A DNA stretch of 64,000 nt from an uncultured Ruminiclostridium sp. (lineage in GTDB: Bacteria > Bacillota > Clostridia > Oscillospirales > Ruminococcaceae): the NCBI GenBank assembly GCA_934454635.1, contig CAKSFR010000003.1, positions 147,347 to 211,346 of the forward strand. Reading direction: 5' to 3'. Made by a program: the position numbers and the translations under genes. The notes beneath the pieces were generated by a model. It ran no database searches. It saw only the letters and a program-made list of their open reading frames with translations, and was not told where the DNA came from. Below, in pieces: positions 36,339-45,069 of this stretch. Positions within the stretch are counted from its first letter, which is position 1, and each line of letters starts with the position of its first letter.

Positions 36339-37343
36339 TCACATTCTTTCGCCGAATAGCTGAACCCAGTAAATATAATCGCCTTTTTTGACATATGCTA
36401 TGCCTACGAGCGAGCCGTATTCGTTCAGGATATTGTCGCGGTGAACGGGAGAATCCATTAAGCTGTTCATTACAAATTCGGGGGTGTTTTTAGAGCCTTG
36501 CGTATATGCGAGGTTTTCCGCACCGAAGCAGTATACGAAATTAAATTCGTCAAGCACGGTGATCCATTTTCGTCCGTCGGGGCGGGTATGCTTGATTGAG
36601 AAATTTTCGGAAACTTCGGAAGCTCGCTGAGCGGCGGCTTCGCATAGTACGGGGTCGAGCGAGAGCTTAGAGAGTCCGTTTTCTGCGCGGCGCTCATTTA
36701 AAATATCAAAAACTGATGAAACTATTTCATCAGCTTCAAACTCGGGTGCGGCAGATTCGGTTTGAAGCAGCGCTTCTTCCGGGAGCGTGCCGACATTTTT
36801 TTTCACGGTAAATTTTGAAATCGAACTGTTTTTCCAGTTCTTTTTTACCGCCACGGCGCGAATTATTGTTCCTTTTTTTACGGTGACCAAGCCGTTGTAT
36901 GGCGTGGAGTCGGTCGTCGGCTTGCTGCCGTCGGTAGTGTAATAGATCGTACAGTCCTCGGTCGGGCTTTCAAGCGCAACTATAAACCCGTCGTCGGTTT
37001 TCTCCGCCGCAAGCGTGACTTTTTGGCATTTGCGTTTAAGGCTGAGCTTTACGGAGCTTATTTTTTTGCCGTTTTTGTCAAATTCGGCGGCGCGGACAGT
37101 GATCTTTTTGCTTGTTTTTATGCTGTCTGTATACAACTCCGAATCGGCGTTCGGCGCGGAGCCGTCCGTTGTGTAGCGTATTTCGCTGTTTTTTTCCGTT
37201 GGGATAAGCGTCAGCACTGTCGAAGCGCTTTTATACGAAATTTTGTAGGAGAGCGCTGTGCTTTGCGCCGAAACAGCGGGCAGGGAAGAGCAAAGCAAAA
37301 TCGCTGCGGCTGTTGACGCGGCAAATTTTTTCAGAAAGTTCAT
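36339..37343 (-). CDS. Secreted CAP (SCP/PR1) domain protein with two chitobiase-like domains
   Basis: This protein has 334 residues. The start at 37343 gives a clean signal peptide (FLKKFAASTAAAILLCSSLPAVSAQS), with GAAAGGA 11 bases upstream. Two tandem CHB_HEX_C-like domains (~25-100 and 105-180) carry the motif IRYTTDGSAPNADSELY and its repeat IYYTTDGSKPTTDSTPY. A CAP domain fills ~210-334 (LNERRAENGLSKLSLDPVLCEAAAQRA; IKHTRPDGR; ENLAYTQG; DSPVHRDNIL). CAP proteins are secreted; enzyme activity is not established. The domain order suggests attachment to glycans in the wall. Confidence 0.9.
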   Translation of the reverse strand: MNFLKKFAASTAAAILLCSSLPAVSAQSTALSYKISYKSASTVLTLIPTEKNSEIRYTTDGSAPNADSELYTDSIKTSKKITVRAAEFDKNGKKISSVKLSLKRKCQKVTLAAEKTDDGFIVALESPTEDCTIYYTTDGSKPTTDSTPYNGLVTVKKGTIIRAVAVKKNWKNSSISKFTVKKNVGTLPEEALLQTESAAPEFEADEIVSSVFDILNERRAENGLSKLSLDPVLCEAAAQRASEVSENFSIKHTRPDGRKWITVLDEFNFVYCFGAENLAYTQGSKNTPEFVMNSLMDSPVHRDNILNEYGSLVGIAYVKKGDYIYWVQLFGERM

Positions 37344-37390
37344 GTGGTGGAATGTCCTTTCGTATTTGATTTTATCTAAGTGCATCTTTT

Positions 37391-37419
37391 ATTTTAGCAC
37401 AAAAAGACCCGCCTTGCAA
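37391..37419 (-). promoter_or_regulatory. Promoter of the CAP/YcxB/502-residue protein cluster
   Basis: On the minus strand, TTGCAA (37419-37414) and TAAAAT (37396-37391) are 17 bp apart, about 48 bases before the CAP gene start. Confidence 0.65.
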
Positions 37420-37485
37420 GCTGTACGGGAAATTTTGTGCAGCGCGATAAAAAGGCGGGTAGATTTTCGTGAGAAATGACAAAAG

Positions 37486-37512
37486 AAAAAGGACTGCTGA
37501 ATGCAGTCCTTG
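37486..37512 (-). terminator. Terminator of the tRNA cluster
   Basis: On the minus strand, AAGGACTGC and GCAGTCCTT form a 9-bp stem with a 5-base loop and a T-run right after tRNA-Gly. Confidence 0.8.
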
Positions 37513-37586
37513 GAGCGGATTACGAGGCTCGAACTCGCTACCTCCACCTTGGCAAGGTGGCGCTCTACCAGATGAGCTAAATCCGC
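37511..37586 (-). tRNA. tRNA-Gly (GCC)
   Basis: On the minus strand the acceptor GCGGATT pairs with AATCCGC. The discriminator is T, as usual for bacterial tRNA-Gly, and CCA is encoded. The anticodon loop CTTGCCAAG shows GCC. Confidence 0.95.
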
Positions 37587-37590
37587 ATAT

Positions 37591-37666
<76 letters not shown>

Positions 37667-37673
37667 ATCAAAT

Positions 37674-37750
37674 TGGCGACCCGGATGGGGCTCGAACCCA
37701 CGACCTCTAGCGTGACAGGCTAGCGTTCTAACCAACTGAACTACCGGGCC
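37674..37750 (-). tRNA. tRNA-Asp (GTC)
   Basis: The acceptor GGCCCGG pairs with CCGGGTC. The anticodon loop CTGTCAC shows GTC. The discriminator is G and CCA is encoded. Confidence 0.95.
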
Positions 37751-37754
37751 AATT

Positions 37755-37830
37755 TGGTGGGAGTTACAGGGCTCGAACCTGTGACCCTCTGCTTGTAAGG
37801 CAGATGCTCTCCCAGCTGAGCTAAACTCCC
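37755..37830 (-). tRNA. tRNA-Val (TAC)
   Basis: The acceptor GGGAGTT pairs with AACTCCC. The anticodon loop CTTACAA shows TAC. The discriminator is A and CCA is encoded. It is first in the cluster. Confidence 0.95.
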
Positions 37831-37865
37831 ATGTCGTTTTCGGTCTTGCCGCTGACGACTATTAA

Positions 37866-37894
37866 AGTATACTACAAACTCCGAAAGAAGTCAA
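37866..37894 (-). promoter_or_regulatory. Promoter of the tRNA cluster
   Basis: On the minus strand, TTGACT (37894-37889) and TATACT (37871-37866) are 17 bp apart and about 35 bases before tRNA-Val. All four tRNAs are likely one transcript. Confidence 0.8.
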
Positions 37895-37974
37895 CCCCTT
37901 TTTAAAAAAAAATCACAATTTGTAAAATTTTACAATAATTTTGCAGAATGTTAGGTAAATTTGTTTAAAAGCGT

Positions 37975-38004
37975 TTGAATACTGTCGGAAAATTGGGTTA
38001 TACT
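37975..38004 (+). promoter_or_regulatory. Promoter of the DUF378 gene
   Basis: TTGAAT (37975-37980) and TATACT (37999-38004) are 18 bp apart. The leader forms a small hairpin (CTCCG/CGGAG near 38020) before the coding region. Confidence 0.65.
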
Positions 38005-38063
38005 CTTTTTAAGGGAACAACTCCGCACGGAGCCGAACTCCCTCATGGATTTTTCGGAAAGGA

Positions 38064-38285
38064 ATGGTATTTATCAAAGTGATGGATAAAATCGCGCTGT
38101 TTATCCTGCTTATCGGCGGGTTGAACTGGGGGCTTGTCGGTCTGTTCAGTTTCGACCTCGTTGCATGGATTTTCGGCGGTTCAACAAGCGTTATCAGCCG
38201 AATTGTCTACATTCTTGTGGCACTTTCCGCGCTCTGGTGCATCTCGCTTTTCTTTAAGAAAAACGAGCTTGTCGAGGCGGAATAG
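38064..38285 (+). CDS. DUF378 small membrane protein
   Basis: This protein has about 73 residues. DKIALFILLIGGLNWGLVGLFSFDLVAWIFGG is the DUF378 signature, with two membrane helices. The start is uncertain: GGAAAGG nearly touches the ATG at 38064, so a start at 38079 (GTG) or 38082 (MDKIALF) is possible. Family function is unknown. Confidence 0.85.
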   Translation: MVFIKVMDKIALFILLIGGLNWGLVGLFSFDLVAWIFGGSTSVISRIVYILVALSALWCISLFFKKNELVEAE

Positions 38286-38463
38286 AAACTGTCGGGCTGA
38301 ATTTTTGGCGGTGTGCGGCAATTGCTGTGCACCGCCGTTTGTGTTTTATATCTATATGGTACAGGATATGTCGCAGGCGGCGAGCGGCAAAGCTGCGAGC
38401 CGCGCGTTGAGGGAAGAAGCGCTTTGCACTGCGGCGTTTTGCGTTTTCTCCAAATTGCCGACA

Positions 38464-38716
38464 TGGTGAAAGCCGCGGCGGACGCCGAATGGGGGGGCGA
38501 GCGGAGCGAGGCTCCCCGTGAGGGGTCCGCTTGAGATCTGCAATATCGCTGTAAATCCCGAACCGCGGCTTTCTCGATCCTCGCAATCGTTCTCACTTTC
38601 GCTGACGCCGCAGTTGTTATGCCGTGCTTTCCCGCACCTGCGCGGCGCAGCGATTTTGGCTGTGCCAAAATCGCCCTTTTAAGCTTTTGCCGCAGGCAAA
38701 AGCTTCCGCGCCGCGT
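38464..38716 (+). repeat. GC-rich element 6 (cloverleaf lacking its middle arm, with upstream module)
   Basis: The outer stem 38641-38648 pairs with 38708-38715. The first hairpin is 38650-38674 (GCGATTTTGGC ... GCCAAAATCGC) and the last is 38681-38705 (AAGCTTTTGCC/GGCAAAAGCTT). The middle GGGCGGC hairpin is missing, replaced by CCTTTT. An upstream module (38471-38533; CGCCGAATGGGG ... CGAGGCTCCCCGTGAGGGG) is shared with 42602-42660. It fills much of the 706-base gap 38286-38991; bases 38286-38463 show nothing more that I can name. Confidence 0.85.
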
Positions 38717-38752
38717 GCCGTTGCCCATTTGCGAAAATTTCTCCGAAAGCTA

Positions 38753-38781
38753 TTGACGAAAAAGCCGCTTTGTGCTATAAT
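38753..38781 (+). promoter_or_regulatory. Promoter of the ABC exporter operon
   Basis: TTGACG (38753-38758) and a perfect TATAAT (38776-38781) are 17 bp apart. The leader of about 200 bases contains two palindromes, annotated separately. Confidence 0.8.
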
Positions 38782-38829
38782 ACAAGCGAAATAAATTTGG
38801 CAGCTGTCCGTAAGGCGGCTTTTTAAAAG

Positions 38830-38926
38830 CCAACAGGTTAGCTTTTGCTAACCTGTTGGCGAATAATGGCACCGTTTTGCGTTTTTGTGAATATGCGAGT
38901 TAGCCGGAACTAACTTATATTGATTT
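38830..38926 (+). promoter_or_regulatory. Pair of operator-like palindromes in the ABC exporter leader
   Basis: CCAACAGGTTAGC and GCTAACCTGTTGG form a perfect 13-bp inverted repeat around TTTT (38830-38859). About 45 bases further on, AGTTAG-CCGGAA-CTAACT repeats the half-site (near 38909-38926). Two sites with the same GTTAG half argue for a dimeric regulator such as a MarR or TetR protein. They could equally be leader hairpins; the first has no T-run, so it is not a terminator. Confidence 0.5.
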
Positions 38927-38991
38927 GCGCGGCGGTACAGAGTGAAGCGGCTATGAGGACGGTGAAAAACTGACAGAAAGAGGATTAAAGA

Positions 38992-40776
38992 ATGGAAACA
39001 AAGAAGAAAAGCTGGACAAAATCCCTTTTCGCTTATGCGGACGGCGAACGAAAAAGAATGTTTTTGTCGGTGGTGCTGTCCGTTATAAGCGTACTGGCGG
39101 GGCTTGTGCCGTTTTACTGTATGTACGAGATAATCTGCCTTTTCGTTGCGGGAACTGTCGAGGCGGGGACGGTTATCGGTTGGTGCGCCGTTTCTCTTGC
39201 GGCGTATGTGCTGAAAATACTTATGTTCAGCTTATCAACGGCAGTTTCTCACAGTATGGCTTACAGTGTACTTGAGGGACTTCGTCTGCGGCTCGCGGAC
39301 AGATTTCTGCACGCGCCGCTCGGAAATGTTGAAAATCACACAATAGGCGAGATAAAAGGCATGATGGTCGATAAAATTGAGAACCTTGAGCCGCCGCTTG
39401 CACACATGATACCCGAGGGCGTAGGTCATATTGTGCTTCCGATAGTAAGCATTGCGGCGCTTTTGCTTATCGACTGGAGGATAGCGCTTGCCTCGTTGGT
39501 TACGTTCCCGCTTTCGTTTATCTGCATGGGTCTTACATTTAAAATAAGCGGGAAAAATTTTGATAAGTACGATCGTGCGAATGCTTATATGAACAGCACT
39601 ATTGTCGAATACACGGAGGGTATCGAGGTTATTAAAGCGTTCGGCAGAGCGGGCGTTTCTTATGAGAAATATGCGGGGGCTATAAATGATTTTCGTACAT
39701 TTGTAATAAAATGGCTTGAATCAACTTACGTTACCATGAAGCTGAGCTTTGCGCTTTTTCCCTCAACTCTCATAGGCACGCTTCCCGCTGCGCTTGCACT
39801 TGCTTCGGGCGGCGATATTACCGCCGCGCAGGCTGCTCTTGCTGTAATGCTGTCGATTTCAATGGTCGGCTCGCTTGCGAAGCTTGAGGTTTTTTCCGAA
39901 AATATGCGTCAGGTCAAATTTACTGTCGAGGGTCTTGAGGAATTTTTGGAAATGTCTGAGCTTTCTGAACCCGCGCAGCGCGCAAAGCTCGGCGGCACGA
40001 ATGTTGAACTGAAAAATGTTCGTTTTTCGTATTCCGGAAATGAACAGGACGAGGTGCTTCACGGAATTTCGCTCTCTCTTCCCGAGGGCAGCTTTACCGC
40101 GCTTGTCGGTCCGTCCGGAGGAGGAAAATCAACGGTAGCGAAGCTGATCGCGCGTTTCTGGGACGTAAGCTCGGGAAGTATAGCGATAGGCGGTGTGAAT
40201 GTAAAGGATATGCCTCTTTCGCAGCTTTCGGAGTATGTCAGCTTTGTTACGCAGGACAACTTCCTTTTCCGCTGCTCGCTGCTTGAGAATATCCGTCTGG
40301 GCAACCCAAAGGCGATCGACGAAGAGGTTATCGCGGCGGCAAAAGCCGCGCAGTGCGAAGAATTTATAAACAAGCTGCCGGACGGGTATAATACGCCTGC
40401 GGGAGAAGCGGGAAAGCGGCTTTCCGGCGGTGAAAAGCAGCGTATCGCAATTGCGCGTATGATGCTGAAAAACGCGCCGATAGTTATTCTCGACGAAGCT
40501 ACGGCTTTTACGGATCCCGAAAATGAAGATAAGATTCAGCAAAGCATTGCGGCGCTTACAAAAGGAAAAACGCTTTTGGTTATTGCGCACAGACTTTCCA
40601 CAATAAAATCTGCGGATAATATCGTTGTTCTGAAAAACGGTGAAATTCTTGCCGAGGGAAGGCAGGAAGAGTTGCTTGAAAGCTGTCCGCTCTACCGTGA
40701 TATGTGGGAAGCGCATATAGGCGCGAAAAATTGGGCGGTTTCTTCCGCAGCAAAGGAGGCTGGAGCAAATGTTTAA
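38992..40776 (+). CDS. ABC exporter half-transporter, first subunit
   Basis: This 594-residue protein has a membrane domain of six helices (~20-310) fused to a nucleotide-binding domain (~340-575). Walker A is GPSGGGKST, the signature LSGGEKQ, and Walker B ILDEAT with its catalytic glutamate. GAAAGAGG precedes the start. The stop overlaps the second subunit start by 8 bases, so a heterodimer is likely. The family exports drugs, peptides or lipids. The substrate is unknown. Confidence 0.92.
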   Translation: METKKKSWTKSLFAYADGERKRMFLSVVLSVISVLAGLVPFYCMYEIICLFVAGTVEAGTVIGWCAVSLAAYVLKILMFSLSTAVSHSMAYSVLEGLRLRLADRFLHAPLGNVENHTIGEIKGMMVDKIENLEPPLAHMIPEGVGHIVLPIVSIAALLLIDWRIALASLVTFPLSFICMGLTFKISGKNFDKYDRANAYMNSTIVEYTEGIEVIKAFGRAGVSYEKYAGAINDFRTFVIKWLESTYVTMKLSFALFPSTLIGTLPAALALASGGDITAAQAALAVMLSISMVGSLAKLEVFSENMRQVKFTVEGLEEFLEMSELSEPAQRAKLGGTNVELKNVRFSYSGNEQDEVLHGISLSLPEGSFTALVGPSGGGKSTVAKLIARFWDVSSGSIAIGGVNVKDMPLSQLSEYVSFVTQDNFLFRCSLLENIRLGNPKAIDEEVIAAAKAAQCEEFINKLPDGYNTPAGEAGKRLSGGEKQRIAIARMMLKNAPIVILDEATAFTDPENEDKIQQSIAALTKGKTLLVIAHRLSTIKSADNIVVLKNGEILAEGRQEELLESCPLYRDMWEAHIGAKNWAVSSAAKEAGANV

Positions 40777-42517
40777 GACAATAAAGCGCATTATCGATTG
40801 GTGCGGCGAATTTCGCGGACGGCTGTACGCAGGCTTTGTTATGACATTCTTTTCGCATATATTTACGGCGCTCCCGATTATGCTTGCGGCATACACGGTC
40901 GGTCTGCTTATCGAATCTCAGATGAACGGAACGGAATTTGACGCCTCGTGGATATGGAAAAGCATTGTTATTCAGGCGGTGCTTGTCCTGCTGAGGTTTT
41001 TCTTTGATTATATGCGTGCAAGATTTCAAGAATCTATCGGTTATGAGCTTACCGCGCGTGACAGACTTGCCGTGGGCGACGCGCTCAAGCGGGTTTCTCT
41101 CGGATATTTTCAGCAGGTAAGTACGGGAAATATCCTAAACTCTATCACTACCGGTCTGGGAACTCTTGAGGGAATGGGAATACGAATGGTTGACAATTTT
41201 GTCGGCGGATATCTCAATTTCTTGGTTATTTTCATCTGCCTTGCGGTGTTCAGCCCGATAACTGCGCTGATAGCGATAGCGGCTGCCGCTCTTTCGTTTG
41301 TTTTCCTGCTTTTGATATCAAAATACAGCACGAAAAACGCTCCCGTCGAGGCTCAGGCAAACCGTGATATGACCGGCGCGATAATTGAATATGCGCGCGG
41401 ACTTTCCGTGGTAAAATCTTTCGGAAAAAGCGGCGCTTCAATGGATTCTGTAAAAAAAGCCGTTTCCGACAGCAAGAAGATACATATAAAAATAGAGTGG
41501 GGATATGTTCCCTCAAACGCACTGCACCTGTTGGCGCTGAAGTGCGGCTCGGTCGGTCTGGCTCTTTCCGCTTGTCTGATGCATCTTGCGGGAAGCATGG
41601 ATTTTTCCGTAATGCTTATGTTCATATTCTTCTCATTCAGCGTTTTTGCAAGCCTTGAGCCCATAAGCGACAGCGCGCACACTCTCGGCGTTATTGACGA
41701 CGCTATGGATCAGCTTGACGCGCTGAAAGGCGAGCATTTTATCGACGAAAACGGCAGAGCTGTCCCGCTTTCGCACTATGACATTGAATTTAAAAATGTT
41801 GATTTTGGGTACGATTCGCGGCAGGTGCTTAAAAACGTCAGCTTCTGCATTCCGGAAAAGACCTCGACAGCTATTGTCGGTCCTTCGGGTTCCGGCAAAA
41901 CGACGATTTGCCGTCTGCTCGCGCGGTTTTACGACCCCGAAAGCGGCAGCATTTCCGTCGGCGGTCACGACCTTCGCGAAATGACCTGTGACAGTCTTTT
42001 GTCTAACATTTCAATGGTATTTCAGAACGTTTATCTTTTTAACGACACGATTCGTGCGAATATTTGCTTCGGCAAGCCTGACGCGACAGATGAAGAGATG
42101 ATAGCTGCGGCGAAAAAAGCGCGCTGCCATGACTTTATTTCCGCTCTCCCGAACGGATATGACACTGTTATAGGCGAAGGCGGCGGAACGCTTTCGGGCG
42201 GCGAGAAGCAGCGTATTTCCATTGCGCGCGCCATACTCAAGAATGCGCCTATAATTATACTTGACGAGGCGACCGCAAGCATTGACCCGGAGAATGAACA
42301 CCTCATTCAATCGGCTATTTCCGAGCTTACCAGAGGAAAAACGATAATTACGATTGCGCACCGTCTTGCCACGATACAGAATGCAGATCAAATTCTTGTT
42401 GTTGACGACGGAAGAATCGCCGAACGCGGAACACACGACGAGCTGATGAGCCTTGACGGAATATACAAGCGTTTTATCGGCATTCGTGAGAAAGCGGAGG
42501 GCTGGCGGATTGCATGA
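40769..42517 (+). CDS. ABC exporter half-transporter, second subunit
   Basis: This 582-residue protein has the same layout: membrane domain ~15-310, and nucleotide-binding domain ~335-570 with GPSGSGKTT, LSGGEKQ and ILDEATAS. AAAGGAGG precedes the start. Both subunits keep the catalytic glutamate after Walker B, so unlike some heterodimeric exporters neither ATP site is obviously degenerate. Confidence 0.92.
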   Translation: MFKTIKRIIDWCGEFRGRLYAGFVMTFFSHIFTALPIMLAAYTVGLLIESQMNGTEFDASWIWKSIVIQAVLVLLRFFFDYMRARFQESIGYELTARDRLAVGDALKRVSLGYFQQVSTGNILNSITTGLGTLEGMGIRMVDNFVGGYLNFLVIFICLAVFSPITALIAIAAAALSFVFLLLISKYSTKNAPVEAQANRDMTGAIIEYARGLSVVKSFGKSGASMDSVKKAVSDSKKIHIKIEWGYVPSNALHLLALKCGSVGLALSACLMHLAGSMDFSVMLMFIFFSFSVFASLEPISDSAHTLGVIDDAMDQLDALKGEHFIDENGRAVPLSHYDIEFKNVDFGYDSRQVLKNVSFCIPEKTSTAIVGPSGSGKTTICRLLARFYDPESGSISVGGHDLREMTCDSLLSNISMVFQNVYLFNDTIRANICFGKPDATDEEMIAAAKKARCHDFISALPNGYDTVIGEGGGTLSGGEKQRISIARAILKNAPIIILDEATASIDPENEHLIQSAISELTRGKTIITIAHRLATIQNADQILVVDDGRIAERGTHDELMSLDGIYKRFIGIREKAEGWRIA

Positions 42518-42544
42518 GAATGGCGGTTTACTTAGCAAACCGTT

Positions 42545-42870
42545 TGGGCGGCGGCGAGAGCCGCCGCTGTTTTCTTTTGCAGAGCAAAAGAAAACTTGTG
42601 TACGGCGGACGCCGAATGGGGGGCGAGCGGAGCGAGGCTCCCCGTGAGGGGTCCGCTTTGGAAAGGGCAGCAAAGCGGAAATCGGCGCACAATGTGGCGG
42701 CTTTCTCAAACCTCGCCGCCTTTCCCACTTTCGCTGACGCCGCAGCTGTTATGCTGTGCTTTTGCGTATCTGCGCGGCGCAGCGATTTTGGCTGCGCCAA
42801 AATCGCCCGAGGGGCGGCTTCGCCGCCCCACAAAGCTTTTGCCTGCGGCAAAAGCTCCTGCGCCGCGCCT
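42545..42870 (+). repeat. GC-rich cloverleaf element 7 with upstream modules
   Basis: The outer stem 42772-42782 pairs over 11 bp with 42858-42868. The hairpins are 42783-42805 (CGATTTTGGC ... GCCAAAATCG), 42811-42829 (GGGGCGGCTTCGCCGCCCC) and 42834-42856 (AGCTTTTGCC ... GGCAAAAGCT). Upstream are two extra hairpins (42549-42568 and 42569-42595) and the 60-base module shared with 38471-38533. It fills the 416-base gap between the ABC genes and metG. Confidence 0.9.
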
Positions 42871-42879
42871 TCGCACATA

Positions 42880-42911
42880 CAAAAAAATCCCGCCGTCGCA
42901 CAGACAGCGGG
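42880..42911 (-). terminator. Terminator of metG
   Basis: On the minus strand, CCCGCTGTC and GACGGCGGG form a 9-bp stem (one G-U), followed by a T-rich run ending in seven T's. Confidence 0.8.
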
Positions 42912-42933
42912 TTTTCGTTTTTCTTTTCGGTTG

Positions 42934-44862
42934 TTATCTTATCGTGCTGCCGTTGGGAATGTCGCTGTCGAGGAATACTACGCGCACCTCGTCGCCCGCG
43001 TCGCAGGCAAGCAGCATCCCCTCGCTCATTTCTCCGCAGAGCTTCGCGGGAGCAAGATTTGCGACAAAGATTATTTTCTTTCCGATAAGATCCTCGGGCT
43101 TGTAGTAGTTGGCGATTCCTGAAACGATCTGTCGGCCGTTTCTGCCGTCGTCAACCTGAATTTTCAGCAGCTTCTTCGCCTTCGGCATCTTTTCACAGGC
43201 GGTGATTTCGCCCGTTCTTAACTTTACTTCCGCAAATTTGTCTATAGAAATTACATTCGCCTTGTCTAAGTCCTCGTCCTCCTTGAACGGTTTCGCAGGG
43301 GCAAGCAGAGAATTAAGCTCTTCAATTTCTTTTTCAATGTCAATACGCGGGAAAAGCACTTCTCCTTTGTGAACCGTAACGTTTTCGGGTAGAATTCCGA
43401 AAACCGCCGCGTTTTCGTATGTCGTCATGCTTTCGTCAGCGCCGATCTGCTCCCAAACCTTTGGCATAACGCTCGGCATAAACGGGTAGAGCAGGGAAGA
43501 GCATATTCTTATCGCTTCAAGCAGGTTGTAGATTACGCTTGCAAGGCGCGGCTTGTTGGCTTCGTCCTTTGCAAGAATCCAAGGGGTAGTTTCGTCGATA
43601 TACTTGTTCGCACGGGAGATTACCTTGAAAATATCTTCAAGAGCCTTTGATAACTGAGCTTCTGTAATGTTCTTTGCGACAGGCTCACGCAGCGCCTTTG
43701 CCATTGAAATAAGTTCGTCGTCGAGCGGTTCGGAGCTGCGTTCGGTCGGAAGCGTTCCGCCGAAGTATTTGTCCGCCATTGCGACCGTGCGGGAAACGAG
43801 GTTTCCGAGGTCGTTGGCGAGGTCGGTGTTTATTCTGCCTATCATTATTTCGTTGGAGAAGTTGCAGTCAGAGCCGTACGGCATATCACGCAGAATCTGA
43901 TAACGAACCGCGTCTGCGCCGTAGCGTTCCGCGAGAACGAACGGGTCGATAACGTTGCCGAGCGATTTGCTCATCTTCTGACCGTTGAAATTTATCCAGC
44001 CGTGACCGTACAGATGCTTGGGAAGCGGCAGGTCGAGCATCATCAGTATTATCGGCCAGACGATCGAGTGGAAGCGCACGATTTCCTTCGCGGTCATGTG
44101 CAGGTCGGCAGGCCAGTATTTATCAAAATCGTTATATGCGTCATTGTCATAGCCGAGCGCAGTGATATAGTTGCTGAGCGCGTCTACCCAGACATAAACG
44201 ACGTGACCGGGGTCAAAATCAACGGGAATGCCCCATGTAAAGCTGGTTCTGGAAACGCAGAGATCCTCCAGACCGGGCTTTATGAAGTTGTTCACCATTT
44301 CGTTTACGCGGGATTTGGGCTGTAGATAATCTGTTTCTGTGAGGAACTTTTCAACCTTATCGGCAAAGTCGGAAAGGCGGAGGAAGTATGCCTCCTCGTT
44401 TGCTTCAATAACGTCGCGTCCGCAGTCGGGGCACTTTCCGTCAACAAGCTGCGATTCCGTCCAGAAGCTTTCGCACGGGGTACAGTATTTTCCCGTGTAC
44501 TTGCTTTTGTAAATATAGCCCTTGTCATAAAGCTTGCGGAAAATCTTCTGAACAGCCGCAACGTGATAATCGTCGGTAGTTCTGATATAGCGGTCGTAGC
44601 TTATGCCCATGGTCGCCCAGAGCTTCTTGAAATTGTCAACGATAGGGTCAACGTATTCTTTCGGCGTAACGCCCTTTTCCTTTGCTTTAAGCTCAATTTT
44701 CTGACCGTGCTCGTCAGTTCCCGTCAGAAACATTACATCATAGCCCTGCATTCTTTTGAAGCGCGCGATAGTATCGCACGCAACGGTCGTATAGCAGTGA
44801 CCGATGTGCGGCTGACCCGAGGGGTAGTAAATAGGAGTCGTTATATAATATTTTTCGCTCAT
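42934..44862 (-). CDS. metG: Methionyl-tRNA synthetase
   Basis: This protein has 642 residues from the ATG at 44862 (MSEKYYITTPIYYPSG; GGAAAGGA upstream). The HIGH motif is PHIGH at 18-22 and the KMSKS motif is in GQKMSKSLGN. A zinc knuckle of two cysteine pairs (YCTPCESF, CPDCGRD) lies in the insert near residue 125-150. The C-terminal ~105 residues (IDKFAEVKLRTGEITACEKM ... NLAPAKLCGEMSEGMLLA) form the tRNA-binding OB domain for dimerisation. Confidence 0.97.
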   Translation of the reverse strand: MSEKYYITTPIYYPSGQPHIGHCYTTVACDTIARFKRMQGYDVMFLTGTDEHGQKIELKAKEKGVTPKEYVDPIVDNFKKLWATMGISYDRYIRTTDDYHVAAVQKIFRKLYDKGYIYKSKYTGKYCTPCESFWTESQLVDGKCPDCGRDVIEANEEAYFLRLSDFADKVEKFLTETDYLQPKSRVNEMVNNFIKPGLEDLCVSRTSFTWGIPVDFDPGHVVYVWVDALSNYITALGYDNDAYNDFDKYWPADLHMTAKEIVRFHSIVWPIILMMLDLPLPKHLYGHGWINFNGQKMSKSLGNVIDPFVLAERYGADAVRYQILRDMPYGSDCNFSNEIMIGRINTDLANDLGNLVSRTVAMADKYFGGTLPTERSSEPLDDELISMAKALREPVAKNITEAQLSKALEDIFKVISRANKYIDETTPWILAKDEANKPRLASVIYNLLEAIRICSSLLYPFMPSVMPKVWEQIGADESMTTYENAAVFGILPENVTVHKGEVLFPRIDIEKEIEELNSLLAPAKPFKEDEDLDKANVISIDKFAEVKLRTGEITACEKMPKAKKLLKIQVDDGRNGRQIVSGIANYYKPEDLIGKKIIFVANLAPAKLCGEMSEGMLLACDAGDEVRVVFLDSDIPNGSTIR

Positions 44863-44925
44863 TTTGCCACGTTCCTTTCCGTGTGGGGCAAAATCCGCCC
44901 CAAAAACGCATATATTTTTCTTATT

Positions 44926-44954
44926 ATTATACCACATTATGACTATTTTGGCAA
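44926..44954 (-). promoter_or_regulatory. Promoter of metG
   Basis: On the minus strand, TTGCCA (44954-44949) and a perfect TATAAT (44931-44926) have a 17-bp spacer. I see no T-box-like features in the short leader. Confidence 0.75.
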
Positions 44955-45002
44955 TATGTAAAAAAAATACGAAGAAAAATTTACATTTTTCACAGAAAAG
45001 AC

Positions 45003-45031
45003 TTGATTTTTTCAGAGTTTTCTATTAAAAT
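45003..45031 (+). promoter_or_regulatory. Promoter of the CdaR-like regulator gene
   Basis: TTGATT (45003-45008) and TAAAAT (45026-45031) are 17 bp apart. A TATAAT also lies just downstream at 45031-45036. About 175 bases of leader follow. Confidence 0.6.
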
Positions 45032-45069
45032 ATAATGTGTATTGGTATAACTGTACAAATTTTGCACCC

